DNA from: Taudactylus pleione
Lineage: Eukaryota > Chordata > Amphibia > Anura > Myobatrachidae
Reading direction: 5' to 3'
Length of the DNA: 64,000 nt
Assembly (NCBI GenBank): GCA_031769625.1
Contig: JAUIMM010000115.1
Span: 13,128,501 to 13,192,500 of the forward strand
Shown: one piece after another, positions 22,701-32,738 of the stretch
How positions within the stretch are numbered: position 1 is the first letter of the stretch
How the letters are laid out: each line of letters opens with the position of its first letter
Made by a program: the position numbers and the translations under genes
The notes under the pieces: model-generated
Told to the model about the DNA's origin: nothing
Database searches by the model: none
What the model saw: only the letters and a program-made list of their open reading frames with translations

Positions 22701-23220
22701 TAGGGATGAGCGGGTTCGGATTTCCAAAATCCGAATCCCCTGAACCCCCCCGATCTGAGCCGGGAACCGAGTCAGACTCGGGTTTTCCCACCTGGCTCGG
22801 ATCTGCAATCGAGGCAAAAGTTCATCATCCCGCTGTCAGATTCTCACGGGTTTTGGATTCTATAAAGGTCCCGTGATCGCCGCCATTTTTCATTCCAGCT
22901 GTGGAGTGTGCAGAGTTAGGAGGGAGCTGGGAGCTCAGTGTTGTGTGTTAGACTGTTAGTAATAAAAATAAAAAATAATAAAGTACTGCTGGCTGGCTAC
23001 TGTGAAGAGGGAGGGAGGGAGATGGCTGTTGCCCTGTCCATAGGGGCTGGATGGCTGTAGTGCTGTGTTGTCCAGGGGGTGCTCTGTCCTTCACGGGTGC
23101 TTTCTTCACCCACCCCCAGTGTGAGAAGCTGGGCTGGCTGGCTACTGTTGTCCTTGTCCATATATTGGCTGGTTGTTGTCCTGTCCATAGGGGCTGGCTG
23201 GCTGTAGTGCTGTGTTGTCC
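22701..23220 (+). mobile_element. hAT left end and subterminal region
   Basis: It starts tagggatgagcggg. It shares with 49521-49950 the phrases gaggcaaa, catcatcccgctgtc, ttttggattctataaaggtc and ccagggggtgctctgt. It is therefore the same hAT family as the full-length copy downstream. Confidence 0.8.
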
Positions 23221-24408
23221 AGGGGGTGCCCTGTCTGCTGTAGGGGTACAGTCATACAAATAATTTTTACAGGGGCTGCCCTGACTGCTGTAGGGGTACG
23301 CTCTTACAAATAATTTTTACAAGGGCTGCCCTGTCTGATGTAGGGGTACGCTCATACAAATAATTTTTACACGGGCTGCCCTGTCTGCTGCAGAAGTATG
23401 CTCTTACAAATAATTTTTACATAGTGTGGCCTGTCTGCTGTAGGGGTACACTCATACAAATAATTTTTACAAGGGCTGCCCTGTCTGCTGTAGGGGTACA
23501 CTCATACAAATAATTTTTACAAGGGCTGCCCTGTCTGCTGTAGGGGTACGCTCTTACAAATAATTTTTACAGGGGCTGCCCAGTCTGTTGTAGGGGTACA
23601 CTCATACAAATAATTTTTACAGGGGCTGCCCTGACTGCTGTAGGGGTACGCTCTTACAAATAATTTTTACAAGGGCTGCCCTGTCTGCTGTAGGGGTACG
23701 CTCATACAAATAATTTTTACACGGGCTGCCCTGTCTGCTGCAGAGGTATGCTCTTACAAATAATTTTTACATAGTGTGCCCTGTCTGCTGTAGGGGTACA
23801 CTCATACAAATTATTTTTACAAGGGCTGCCCTGTCTGCTGTAGGGGTACACTCATACAAATAATTTTTACAAGGGCTGCCCTGTCTGCTGTAGGGGTACG
23901 CTCTTACAAATAATTTTTACAGGGGCTGCCCAGTCTGTTGTAGGGGAACGCTCATACAAATAATTTTTACAGGGGCTGCACTGTCTGCTGTAGGGGTATG
24001 TTCATACAAATAATTTTTACAGGGGGTGCCCTGTCTGCTGTAGGGGTAAGTTCATACAAATAATTTTTACAGGGGCTGCCCTGTCTGGTGTAGGGGTATG
24101 CTCATGCAAATAATTTTTACAGGGGCTGCCCTGTGTGTTGTACGCTGTGCTTCATCAAGCTAATGTTTACAGGGGCTGTCCTGTGGGTTGTATGCTGCCC
24201 TACATCAAAGTAATTTTTACAGGGATTGTACGCTGCCCTTCATCAAACTAATTTTTACAGGAGCTGTCCTGTGGGTTGTACACTGCCCTTCATCAAATTA
24301 ATTTTTACAAGGGCTGTCCTGTGGGTTTTACGCTGCCCTTCATCAAAATAATTTTTACAGGGGCTGTCCTGTGGGTTTTACGCTGCCCTTCATCAAAATA
24401 ATTTTTAC
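23221..24408. repeat. 50-bp tandem array (about 23 units) with a 350-bp higher-order period
   Basis: The unit is taggggtacgctcatacaaa + taatttttacaggggctgcc + ctgtctgctg. Seven distinct units at 23271-23620 recur in the same order and with the same private variants (such as gcagaggtatg and atagtgtg) at 23621-23970. After about 24120 the unit changes to a ttgtacgctgcccttcatca form, and one unit near 24221 is shortened to 38 bp. Confidence 0.93.
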
Positions 24409-24553
24409 AGGGGCTGTCCTGGACAAAAGTCCATGAAAGATGATGTTTGTCCATGAAAGATGACATTTTGGCGCTTTCTGAGACCCAATTTTTGGCGGGG
24501 AAAATCCGAACTTGGCGTGAAAATCCAAACTAATCTGAGCCTGCACATCCCTA
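24409..24553. mobile_element. hAT right end (internal)
   Basis: It ends gcctgcacatcccta, the inverse of the TAGGGATG-type start. It contains the short direct repeat gtccatgaaagatga twice. The bases following the end (gtctctgc) do not match those before 22701, so 22701-24553 is not a simple intact insertion. Confidence 0.65.
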
Positions 24554-24636
24554 GTCTCTGCTACTGTGGTAACTTTCCTTTTGATAAAGAAAAAAGCTAT
24601 GGCTTCTATTGGATCGGTCACTGGAAAAGGAATCAT
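24554..24636 (-). pseudogene. RBM7 retrocopy, 3' coding part (beyond the PLE)
   Basis: Read on the minus strand, the 83 bases encode an S/R/H/D-rich peptide (DSFSSDRSNRSHSFF then YQKESYHSSRD). It is consistent with the basic C-terminus of RBM7 and continues the piece at 31640-32240. Frame continuity needs a one-base correction just before the PLE junction. It is cut off at the hAT end at 24553, before the normal C-terminus. The identification rests on composition and position, so it is less certain than the 5' part. Confidence 0.5.
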
Positions 24637-24721
24637 AATACAAAAAGAAAGATAGGATAACTTGCGCTCTCTAGCTGCTGCTTTGTACCACCTCCCAAGA
24701 GCACCAAATCTTGACAAAATA

Positions 24722-25430
24722 CACAAATAACACATATATGGAGTGGTCCACAAGCCCTGTTAGAAATTAGATCAGACGTTGTCCCTTTCATTTTTCCTTT
24801 TTAGAAGATCATATACGGATGTCCTGCAACTTCCAAGGAAATTCAAAAAGAGACACTATCATTTATATACAGGAGCCAGACTTCTAAAAACTTCAGGGAA
24901 ACCTTTGGACTCACCCAGACAAAATAAATAAAATGTGTTCATCAAAAGGTTTCTTTGTCAGTCATATGCTTCCTTCTTTCTTATCTCTGTAAAACCAAAC
25001 CATATTAGAATGGCACTCACCTGAAATCACATAGGTCTGCTCCCATAAAGGTATCTTTTTGATGTCAAATATCCCAAAAGAACCAAAAGAAGGATCACTC
25101 CAATGGGTCCAAGCCAATCAATAACATTTATTTCCAAAAATTAAAAAACAAGTTCTTAAAAGTAATCTTCATTTAGAAAAAACAAGCATTAAAAACAAGC
25201 ATTAGAAAACAAAAAAAATTTAAATATTTTTGAGGAAACACTCCAGACCAGATGGTTTGTTCCAATTCAGACCACACTGAAAAAAGTCCAAAACAGACCT
25301 TCCTCCCACATCAAATCCCGGGAAAAGAATGTTAGGGGAATATGGGTCAATTTGGACGGATGGTCAAATTGGTATATTACCATACAGATGGAACTGGATC
25401 CTGGGGTGTCCCTTTCATTCACCTTTTTTT
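24722..25430 (+). repeat. PLE-2 left pseudo-LTR arm
   Basis: It starts cacaaataacacatatatgg and shares its whole length, in inverse order, with 30950-31639 (for example gaatgttaggggaatatggg and ccatacagatggaactggat). Near 25434-25462, on the minus strand, cctgagga...ccgaaaagc resembles a hammerhead core and lies just inside the arm. Confidence 0.9.
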
Positions 25431-26231
25431 AATGCTTTTCGGAAGTGTATCTTTCCTCAGGGTGTGAAGTGTAACAAACCACCATGGTCTTTTATACTCA
25501 TTTCCTGGGTCACATGATAATTCAATTAACACACTTTATAAAAACATCTTAAAAATGAAATGCATGCAATGTATCATATAAGTAAAGCATAAGGTAGGTA
25601 GCCCTCTCACAGAGATCCAATATTTAATTGTAATCATACCTCTAAACATGTAAACAAATGAAATATAAAAGTTCTCCTTGCTGGTATGGAAAACCCAGAC
25701 TAGATTCTTAATACATAATTCACCCTATGTATTTACCAAGGAACTTCCCCTCCTAAAAGTCCAATTATACTCTTTGAGAATGTCCATATATGCTTATAGT
25801 AGGGGGGTCATTACCCACAATTCCTATCTTTGTAGTCGCTATGTTATTGGTTAGTGTCCAAAGGTCATTCCGGTCACTTGATGAAAATGAACCACTCTTA
25901 TTCTTTCCCGGATGTTAAGTCGGGTTGAGCAAGTTCAAGTTCATGATGTATCACATCCAGTCATTGTCCTGGGACCTCGTGTATGCAAGTCCTGTGTCAC
26001 TGCAGGAAATGCCACTTCTGGTCCTTGACCCGCAAATAGGAAGTATCCATACGTAGTTGGAACGCAAGCCTCCAATACTTATAACTCAAAAAACGGATGG
26101 ATTTGGTCCTCACATAAAATACAAAAACAATGTAAACAAAAAGTTAGACACAAGATATTCTATTATGGATATAAACCATATGTTGAAAAATGTAATACAG
26201 TCAGCATAATGCATATTAGACAGAAAAAAAC

Positions 26232-26999
26232 TCAGAGAAACCATCTGGTTTCAAATTCCACATGAAGTCCCCTGGGGACAAGGGTCCTCAATTCATATTT
26301 AGTTATCATTTCTGCCTTAGCTAATTCTACATCTTTATCATCTGTTCTCCAGTTGGACTTGATAACTCTAATACCACAAAAGCTAACCAGATGTTCTAAC
26401 TTACATTCATGCTGCTTCTTAAAATGCAAGGAAATTGTGAGTTTCTACTCCTTTTTTTATGTTCCGTGTATGTTCACCTAGCCTTACTTTGAGCATACGA
26501 GTGGTTTTACCAACAAATTGTGCATGACAGGAACATTCAAGTAGATAAACACAATATTTACTGTGGCATGTGATACAATCCCTAATGGGATAAACCTTAT
26601 CAGTGTGTGTGGATTTATATTGTCTTATTTTACTTTCTTTACTTTTACATGTTCTGCACATGATACATGAACCACATCTATAGAACACACTGGAATGGTT
26701 TTCCATTATGGTTTTGGGAACAGTGATAGCGCTTTTTACTAATTTATCTTTCAAATTCTGTGCCTTTCTGTACACAAATTTAGGACGATCGGATATATAT
26801 ATATATATATATATATATTCAGGAGTGTGTCTTTTTGTAAGATATCCCAATGCCTTCTTAATATTTGTTCGACTTGTTTATAATGACTGTTAAAATTTGT
26901 GGTAAATGAAACACATATGGATTCTTTCTCATTCACTTTTTGATTTTTTAACATAGCTGTTCGGTCTGCATTATAATTAATTTCAAAGGCTTTCCTCAC
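26232..26999 (-). pseudogene. PLE-2 polymerase C-terminus: linker and GIY-YIG endonuclease
   Basis: Reading down the minus strand, ICVSFTTNFNSHYKQVEQIL (about 26900-26960) is the conserved post-RT region. A (TA)n tract follows at 26791-26820, then RKAQNLKDKLVKSAI. A cysteine linker (CGSCIMCRTC) precedes the GIY-YIG domain, whose conserved part is CVYLLECSCHAQFVGKTTR with R and EH residues after it. The tail at 26232-26429 contains KKQHECKLEHL. In active PLEs this domain cuts the target site. Here the frame changes at 26419-26429 and around the TA tract. Confidence 0.85.
26791..26820. repeat. (TA)n microsatellite in PLE-2 coding region
   Basis: Perfect alternating AT sequence of about 30 bases. 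It lies in the polymerase frame and probably arose after inactivation. Confidence 0.9.
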
Positions 27000-27003
27000 T
27001 ATG

Positions 27004-27165
27004 GCCCTGATTCAGAGCCGGACGCTCTGACCAGAGCGCTCGCTCTGAATCAGGGCCCACCTCCATTAAAATGGAGCATCCTCCTGGACGCTCGTATAGC
27101 TGTGGGTCACCACCCACAGCATATACGAGCGTCCAACAAGATGGTCACGATGGTCTTGATGAATG
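27004..27165. mobile_element. Short foldback MITE inserted in PLE-2 pol
   Basis: ggccctgattcagagc and its exact complement gctctgaatcagggcc lie only 21 bases apart (27004-27058). A second hairpin (gctgtgggt...acccacagc, 27098-27120) follows, flanked by gacgctcgtat/atacgagcgtc. The layout resembles a shortened copy of the element at 58711-59294. It replaces a stretch between the reverse transcriptase and post-RT region. Confidence 0.7.
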
Positions 27166-27169
27166 AGTT

Positions 27170-27948
27170 GCAATCCGTGGGTTTTACATAATTCCTATTT
27201 TTAATGATCCCTTCTATATATATTTTAATATCTAAAAAATTTACCTCTGTTTCACAAATATCAAAGGTCAGCACAATATTTGCTTGATTGTTATTCAGAT
27301 AATTACAAAAACAATCCAAAGAAGGACGGTTCCCCCGCCATATGAACAAAACATTGTCTATATAACGATTCCATGACACCAGACTGGCACCGAACTCATG
27401 CCCACTCCACACATGATGATGTTCCCAGTGGGCCATGAAAAGATTAGCATAACTTGGTGCCAGTCTGGTGCCCATCGCTGTACCCGTAATTTGAAGATAA
27501 AATGAGTTGTTGAACCAAAAAAAATTATTTCGTAAATCAATTAAATTCCCACCAGAATAAATTGCTTTTTATCCTCAGGGACAGTCTACTTATTAAAAAA
27601 AAAACCTCTACTGCTTTCAAACCAAGCTGATGATTGATGACAGTGTACAAAGACGTTACATCTGCTGTCACCAAAAATGAGCCTGGTTCCCACCTCGTCT
27701 GATAATATATTAATCACAGAGATGGTATCTATGAGGTAAGATGTAGTCTTTTTAACCAAAGGTTGTAATAAACAATCAATATAATATGAAAGATTCGATA
27801 GACATGAATTGGTCCCTGCCACAATGGGACAGCCTGGGGGGGGTTTCTTTATTTTTGTGTATCTTGGGCAATATATACATTACAGGTATAGAGGGTTTTT
27901 CTATTGTCATAAAAAGACTTTCCTCCTCTGTAATTACCCTTTTAGACA
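27170..27948 (-). pseudogene. PLE-2 reverse transcriptase core
   Basis: On the minus strand the order is MYILPKIHKNKETPP (near 27860-27900), then frameshifted sequence of the next RT motifs. TAMGTRLAPSYANLFMAHWE follows (near 27420-27480), then the catalytic-loop segment NRYIDNVLFIW (near 27350-27370) and VNFLDIKIYIEG (near 27220). PLE reverse transcriptases normally have YIDD. Here the second aspartate is N, which would itself impair catalysis. Several frameshifts separate the motifs. Confidence 0.85.
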
Positions 27949-27950
27949 TA

Positions 27951-29462
27951 CAGTGGTAGCCAAAATTGTGGACACTTTTTGAAATTTTTATGTTTTTCAA
28001 CTTCGAATGCTTATAAAAACTGTTACACTTCACACAGTGCAATGATTCATATACCAAATGAAAGGAAATTTAATGCTGAATTAAGGTCAAATATTTACAT
28101 TACAAAGGAAGTTATGCAGTGAAAACAACATTTATGGTGAAAATCCCTGTGTACTTATGATGTTACTGTCCTATCAGTATTTCATTGGGTATCCTTTATT
28201 TTTCAAGAAAGCAGCACAGGGACGTGGCATTGAGCAAACCAATGTTTAGAGCTCTTCCTTCTTTATTATGTGGTGCCATGAGACAATTATAGCCTCAATT
28301 AATTGTCTTTTATTGGATGGATGCCTCAGGTGTACCAGTTTTTTCAAACTGAACCCCAAATGTTCTATGGAGCTCAGGTCTGGGCTGTTTCCTAGCCATC
28401 CCAGCACCTGTATGTCATTCTCTGTGAACCACTGTTTGCATATCTGCTGCAGCCATTAGCAGTGAACTGAGTGCGACTGGTGTTTTTGTCAGTGCAAGAA
28501 CGGTATGGAGAAGACTAACGAAGGTTGGCCTAAAATGTAGGATTCCCCAAAAAAAGCCATTGCTGAATAAAAAGCAGCGGCAGAAACTAATACAGTTTGC
28601 AAAAGAACATATTGCATGGACAGAAGGTTAGTAGAAACAAGTGATATGGAGTGACGAAACTAAGATATCGATACTTGGTAGTGATGGGAGAAAATATGTG
28701 AGATGTCGCATTGGGAAAGAGGTACATCCAGATTGCGTTCAAGTGACAACAAAGAATCCAACAAGTGTTATGATCTGGGCATGTATGACAGCAGATGCTG
28801 TAGGCCGCCTTTATGTCATAGATGGCACACTGAACAGCAGAAAGTACATTGACACCATCCTACAACCAAAACTTCTACCTTCTATCAGGGATCTTTTTTA
28901 AGATAATGCCCCATTTTTTCTACAGCAGGATTCAGATCCCTGCCACACTGCATGGATATGCAAACAGTGGTTCACAGAGAATGACATACAGGTGCTGGGA
29001 TGGCCAGGAAACAGCCCAAACCTGAACTCCATAGAACTTATGGGGTTCAGTTTGAAAAAACTGGTACACCTGAGGCATCCATCCAATAAAAGACAATTAA
29101 TTGAGGCTATAATTGTCTCATGGCACCACATAATAAAGAAGGAAGAGCTCCAAACATTGATTGGCTCAATGCCACGTCGCTGTGCAGCTGTCTTGAAAAA
29201 TAAAGGATACCCAACAAAATACTGATAGGACAGTAACATCATAAGTACACAGGGATTTTCACCCTAAGTATTGTTTTCTCTGCATAACTTCCCTTGTAAA
29301 GCAAATATTTGACCTCTGTTTATTGTATTTAATTCAGCATTAAATTTCCTTTCATTTGATATATGAATAATTGCACTGTGTGAAGTGTAACAGTTTTTCT
29401 AAGCATTTGAAGTTGAAAAACATTCAAATTTCAAAAAGTGTCTGCAATTTTGGCCACCACTG
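27951..29462. mobile_element. Rearranged Tc1-like transposon with about 500-bp inverted arms
   Basis: The ends cagtggtagccaaaattgtgg and ccaaaattgcagacac-type complement lie next to TA on both sides (27949-27950 and 29463-29464). The left arm 27951-28444 is an inverted near-copy of 28955-29462. The arm includes the C-terminal third of the transposase gene, so the 5' half of the original element is missing and replaced by its own 3' half. It interrupts PLE-2 pol. Confidence 0.9.
28472..29225 (+). pseudogene. Tc1-like transposase, N-terminally truncated
   Basis: The plus-strand frame reads SARTVWRRLTKVGLKCRI, then (after two stops at about 28627) IWSDETK with the first catalytic Asp. NPTSVMIWACMTADAVGRLY follows, then a stop at 28900, then QQDSDPCHTAW (second Asp) and PGNSPNLNSIELMGF (catalytic Glu). 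The spacing fits a DD34E transposase. The N-terminal paired-type helix-turn-helix region that binds the transposon ends is absent. With at least three stops it is inactive. Confidence 0.85.
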
Positions 29463-29569
29463 TATACAAAGCCAAGAAGACCTTGAATTTCTTGCTCAAG
29501 TTTAAACTGGGATTACCTCTTAATTTCTTATATACATTCTTATCCATCAGTTGTCTCAAAACCTCCTCA

Positions 29570-30930
29570 TTATATTCTTCCACATTCATCATTATGATAC
29601 TTCCTCCCCTTATCGGCGGGTTTTATAACTATTTCTTTATTGTCTCTAAGGGTTTTTATAGCATTTCTTTCACCATGGGAAAGGTTCATATTTTTGCTGG
29701 GTTTAAATTTACATTTTTCTAAATCTGCTTTAACTGCCTTCTCAAACGATTCAATGAAACAGCCTTTCTTATGTCTCTGGAAAAAGGTCGATTTCCTCTT
29801 GAATTTGGTTCCTTCTATTTCTTCTGTTGTTATCGGTGGATCTGGTAATTCCTCAAAAAACCTTTTTACTGTTAGCTTCCTAATAAATTTTTCAACATCC
29901 ACATAAGTTTCAAATTTGTTACATCTATTTGAAGGTGCAAATTTTAAACCCCTCTCCAAGACTGCAGTTTCTGCTTCGTTTAGTTCATATTTACTAAGAT
30001 TATGGATTTTAGTAACTTGTTTTTCCTCTCCAAACTGTGTGTCCATATCTTGTGCTACATTGTTTTCTATTTCCCCCCGACACTTTTCCGTCTCTGATTG
30101 TTTCTAGAAGATAAGGGATTTCTCCTTTTTTTATTTAATTTTCTCTTTTTACCACCCCTTTTGCCCCACTTTTTTGGGGGCTTTTATGGTACACTCTATC
30201 TGTACTGGGGCTTACATCCCTAAAAAATGCTCGTCCTGTCATTGTAGTATTTCATATCTATTCCTCATAGTTGAATTACGATCTCTTTTCCATGTGTCTC
30301 TATTCCTAGACCCTTCATATTTTGTCTTTCTCCACACTGGTGTGTGAGGATCATGTCTTCTGGACACAAATTCTCTCTCAAAATTTCTATCTCTTTTTTC
30401 ATCTCTAATATTTCTCTGCCAGGCAGAGGGTTTTTTATAGCTATTATATGTTAATTTTTCATACATTTTGGGGGTTCTCTGTGGGGTCCTTTGTTCTAAA
30501 GAGGTCTGAATTTTCCTTTTACCATAAAGCCACTTTTGGGTGGCATATGTTTTTGGTTCTCCTTTGTTTAGTTCCCTATCTGAATCCCCATTTATTTTCT
30601 CTACATTCTCTTTTCTTATATTGATATAATTTATATTTCTTAAAAACTTTTTTTTTTTTTTAAAACCTGACGTCTCTCTCATTTTTTTCTAATTTCCTAC
30701 TTATTTTTTCTTCCAAATCCTTATAATATTTTTGATCAGCGTAAGGTACCACAAAAGTTTTGTATGTCTCTATTTCCTCTTCTAACTTTGATAGTACCTT
30801 ACTTTTTTCCTTTATTATTAATTGCATTAAAGATATTGAGCATGTATCCAAAATTCTATGCCATTCCTCCTGGAAATCAGCAGAATTTTCCTGAAAGGAT
30901 GGAACCTTATTAATCCTTAGTCCCCTAGGG
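29570..30930 (-). pseudogene. PLE-2 polymerase N-terminal region
   Basis: Going down the minus strand: FQEEWHRILDTCSISLMQLI (about 30870) with a following helical KLEEEIETY segment; then a lysine/arginine-rich stretch (30239-30682); then IHNLSKYELNEAETAVLERG (about 29990), FIRKLTVKRFFEEL, and LRDNKEIVIKPADKG (about 29640). This order matches the N-terminal extension and first RT motif (the NKEIVIKPADKG pattern) of PLEs. The open part reaches 158 codons. Frame changes occur at about 30240 and 30660. Confidence 0.8.
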
Positions 30931-30949
30931 ATTAATTTTTTGGGTGAAT

Positions 30950-31639
30950 GAAAGGTACACCCCAGAATCCAGTTCCATCTGTATGGTAAAATACCGATTT
31001 GACCATCCATCCAAATTGACCCATATTCCCCTAACATTCTTTTCCCGGGATTTGATGTGGAGGAAGGTCTGTTTTGGACTTTTTTCAGTATGGTCTGAAT
31101 TGGAACAAACCATCTGGTCTGGAGTGTTTCCTCAAAAATATTTTAAATTTTTTTGTTTTTTAATGCTTGTGTTTAATGCTTGTTTTTTCTAAATGAAGAT
31201 TATTTTTAAGAACTTGTTTTTTAATTTTTGGAAATAAATGTTATTGATTGGCTTGGACCCATTTGAGTGATCCTTCTTTTGGTTCTTTTGGGATATTTGA
31301 CATCAAAAAGATACCTTTATGGGAACAGACCTATGTGATATTAGGTGAGTGCCATTCTAATGTGGTTTTACAGAGATAAGAAAGAAGGAAGTACTGTATA
31401 TGACTGACAAAGAAACCTTTTGATGAACGCATTTTATTTTGTCTGGGTGAGTCCAAAGGTTTCCCTGAAGTTTTTAGAAGTCTGGCTCCTGTATATAACT
31501 GATAGTGTCTCTTTTTGAATTTATTTGGAAGCTGCAGGACATCCGTATATGATCTTCTAAAAAAGGAAAAAAGAAAGGGACAACGTCTGATCTAATTTCT
31601 AACAGCGCTTTTGGACCACTCCATATATGTGTTATTTGT
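30950..31639 (-). repeat. PLE-2 right pseudo-LTR arm (inverted)
   Basis: This is the reverse complement of 24722-25430, with small indels (for example around 31150). An open frame starting in the arm (MLGEYGSIW) runs into the polymerase N-terminal region. Confidence 0.9.
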
Positions 31640-32240
31640 GGAAGAGGAATCATATCTGTGTGGGATCAGATCCGTGACTGTACCGACTTTGGTGAGACGG
31701 ATACTGTGATGGCGAGTAACTGGGTTGGGCCATCATTGCTGTGCTGGATACATGAGAGGTTTCCGACCTATAGAAGTTATTCATCATTGCTTGTCTTTGA
31801 AGATTGTCCAGAGAAGAGTAAGATCTCTGATAGTTTGGAACAAGAGGTGAAAGTTCAGAGTATTTTGTGAACTCCCCATTGCCATCATGCCTGCGGTCAT
31901 GTGCTGATGGACTGTTTTCAGTAAAACTGCCATTTCCTTGTGGTGAGTAGGCTGAGCTATTTGCTTCTGTGGAGCCATGGCTGCTTCCTGATCTGAATTG
32001 AATTTTCAGCGGCCTCCCAAAGAGTTTAATTCCATTTAACAAACTCATTCCATAGGGAACAGACTCCTCATGTTTGAAATTGACAAAAGCAAATTGTTTT
32101 GATTTTCCATCCTTGTCCTTTGTAATGTTAACGTTAATTGCTGGACCAGCCTGCAGAAACAGCACGAACAGGATCTCCTCGGTGGCTCTGGGATCTAAGT
32201 TCCCCATAAACAGCGTCCTGTCAGCCTCGGTGGCACCCAT
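31640..32240 (-). pseudogene. RBM7 processed retrocopy, 5' coding part
   Basis: The minus-strand frame of 196 codons starts MGATEADRTLFMGNLDPRAT and contains the RRM motifs RNP2 (LFMGNL, residues about 10-15) and RNP1 (KQFAFVNF, about 47-54). It continues through LFGRPLKIQFRSGSSHGS into the S-rich tail. RBM7 is the RNA-binding subunit of the nuclear exosome targeting (NEXT) complex. The gene normally has several exons, and none of its introns is present, so this is a retrocopy. Full-length RBM7 is about 265 residues. A probable one-base insertion near 31664 causes the stop, and PLE-2 begins just beyond. The rest appears at 24554-24636. No poly(A) tail remains. Confidence 0.85.
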
Positions 32241-32330
32241 CTCTCTCCTGAGTCACGTCCTGTGTGCCCAGCAGCAGCATTCGATGGGTGACGCGATGTC
32301 ACCGCGCAGTGCCTTTTGGGGCCTAGTTTT
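32241..32330 (-). pseudogene. Probable 5' UTR of the RBM7 retrocopy
   Basis: GC-rich sequence immediately upstream of the start codon, on the transcript strand, precedes clear hAT sequence that begins at about 32330-32380. The exact boundary is not visible. Confidence 0.4.
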
Positions 32331-32720
32331 TCAAACTGCCATCCTGTCTGCCACTTCAGTGCCACTCCTAGATGGGCCACGTGTTTGTGCCACCCACTTG
32401 TGTCACTTAGCATAGTCATCAAGCTACCTCGGTGCAACCTTTTGGCCTAAAAACAATATTGTGAGGTGTTCAGAATAGACTGGAAATGAGTGGAAATGAA
32501 TGTTATTGAGGTTAATAATAGCGTAGGAACAAAAAAAAATCCAAATTCTGTGATTTTAGCTGTTTTTATGCTTTTTAATGAAAAAATACAGATCCAAAAT
32601 ACAAAACACAAAACCTGGAAAGGTGGTTTTGGCAAAACCAATCCAGATCCAAAACACGAAGAAAGATCCAGATCCAATACCAAAACACAAAACACGAAAA
32701 GTGGCCTGTGCACACCCCTA
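32331..32720. mobile_element. hAT right end
   Basis: The phrases aaccttttggcc, attgtgaggtg, gttattgaggttaataata, gtgattttagctgtttttat and ttggcaaaaccaatccaga also occur, in the same order, at 54110-54430 in the full-length hAT. The end is gtgcacacccctag. Confidence 0.85.
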
Positions 32721-32738
32721 GTTTATATTATATAACTT

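Larger units (their letters stand above)
24637..31639 (-). mobile_element. PLE-2: Penelope-like element with inverted pseudo-LTRs, splitting the RBM7 retrocopy
   Basis: Inverted arms of about 700 bp (24722-25430 and 30950-31639) bracket a minus-strand polymerase containing N-terminal, reverse transcriptase and GIY-YIG regions in order. The flanks ggaaaaggaatcat (24623-24636) and ggaagaggaatcat (31640-31653) form a candidate 14-bp duplication with one mismatch. On both sides RBM7-like coding sequence continues. As in PLE-1, the left side carries a short extension (about 85 bp) beyond the shared arm. A rearranged Tc1 element (27951-29462) and a short MITE (near 27004) are nested inside. Confidence 0.85.
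22701..32720. mobile_element. Composite hAT-bounded block carrying an RBM7 retrocopy and a PLE
   Basis: The left end (tagggatgagcgggttcgga) and right end (gtgcacacccctag) match the ends of the full-length hAT at 49521-54437 in type and adjoining sequence. The flanks ttttatat (22693-22700) and gtttatat (32721-32728) agree at 7 of 8 positions, a plausible hAT duplication. Inside are a 50-bp tandem array, an internal hAT right end (24409-24553), an RBM7 retrocopy in two parts, and PLE-2. Whether the block moved as one unit is inference. Confidence 0.5.

Noticed and set aside
23221..24408. CRISPR array
   Set aside because: The 50-bp units are contiguous without unique spacers, and the context is a eukaryotic hAT element.
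22701..24553. Simple, complete hAT insertion
   Set aside because: The ends face correctly, but flanks ttttatat and gtctctgc do not match, whereas 22701 and 32720 have near-matching flanks.
31640..32240. Functional RBM7 gene
   Set aside because: No introns are present. The frame ends early through a probable one-base insertion, PLE-2 splits the 3' part, and no intact C-terminus exists.
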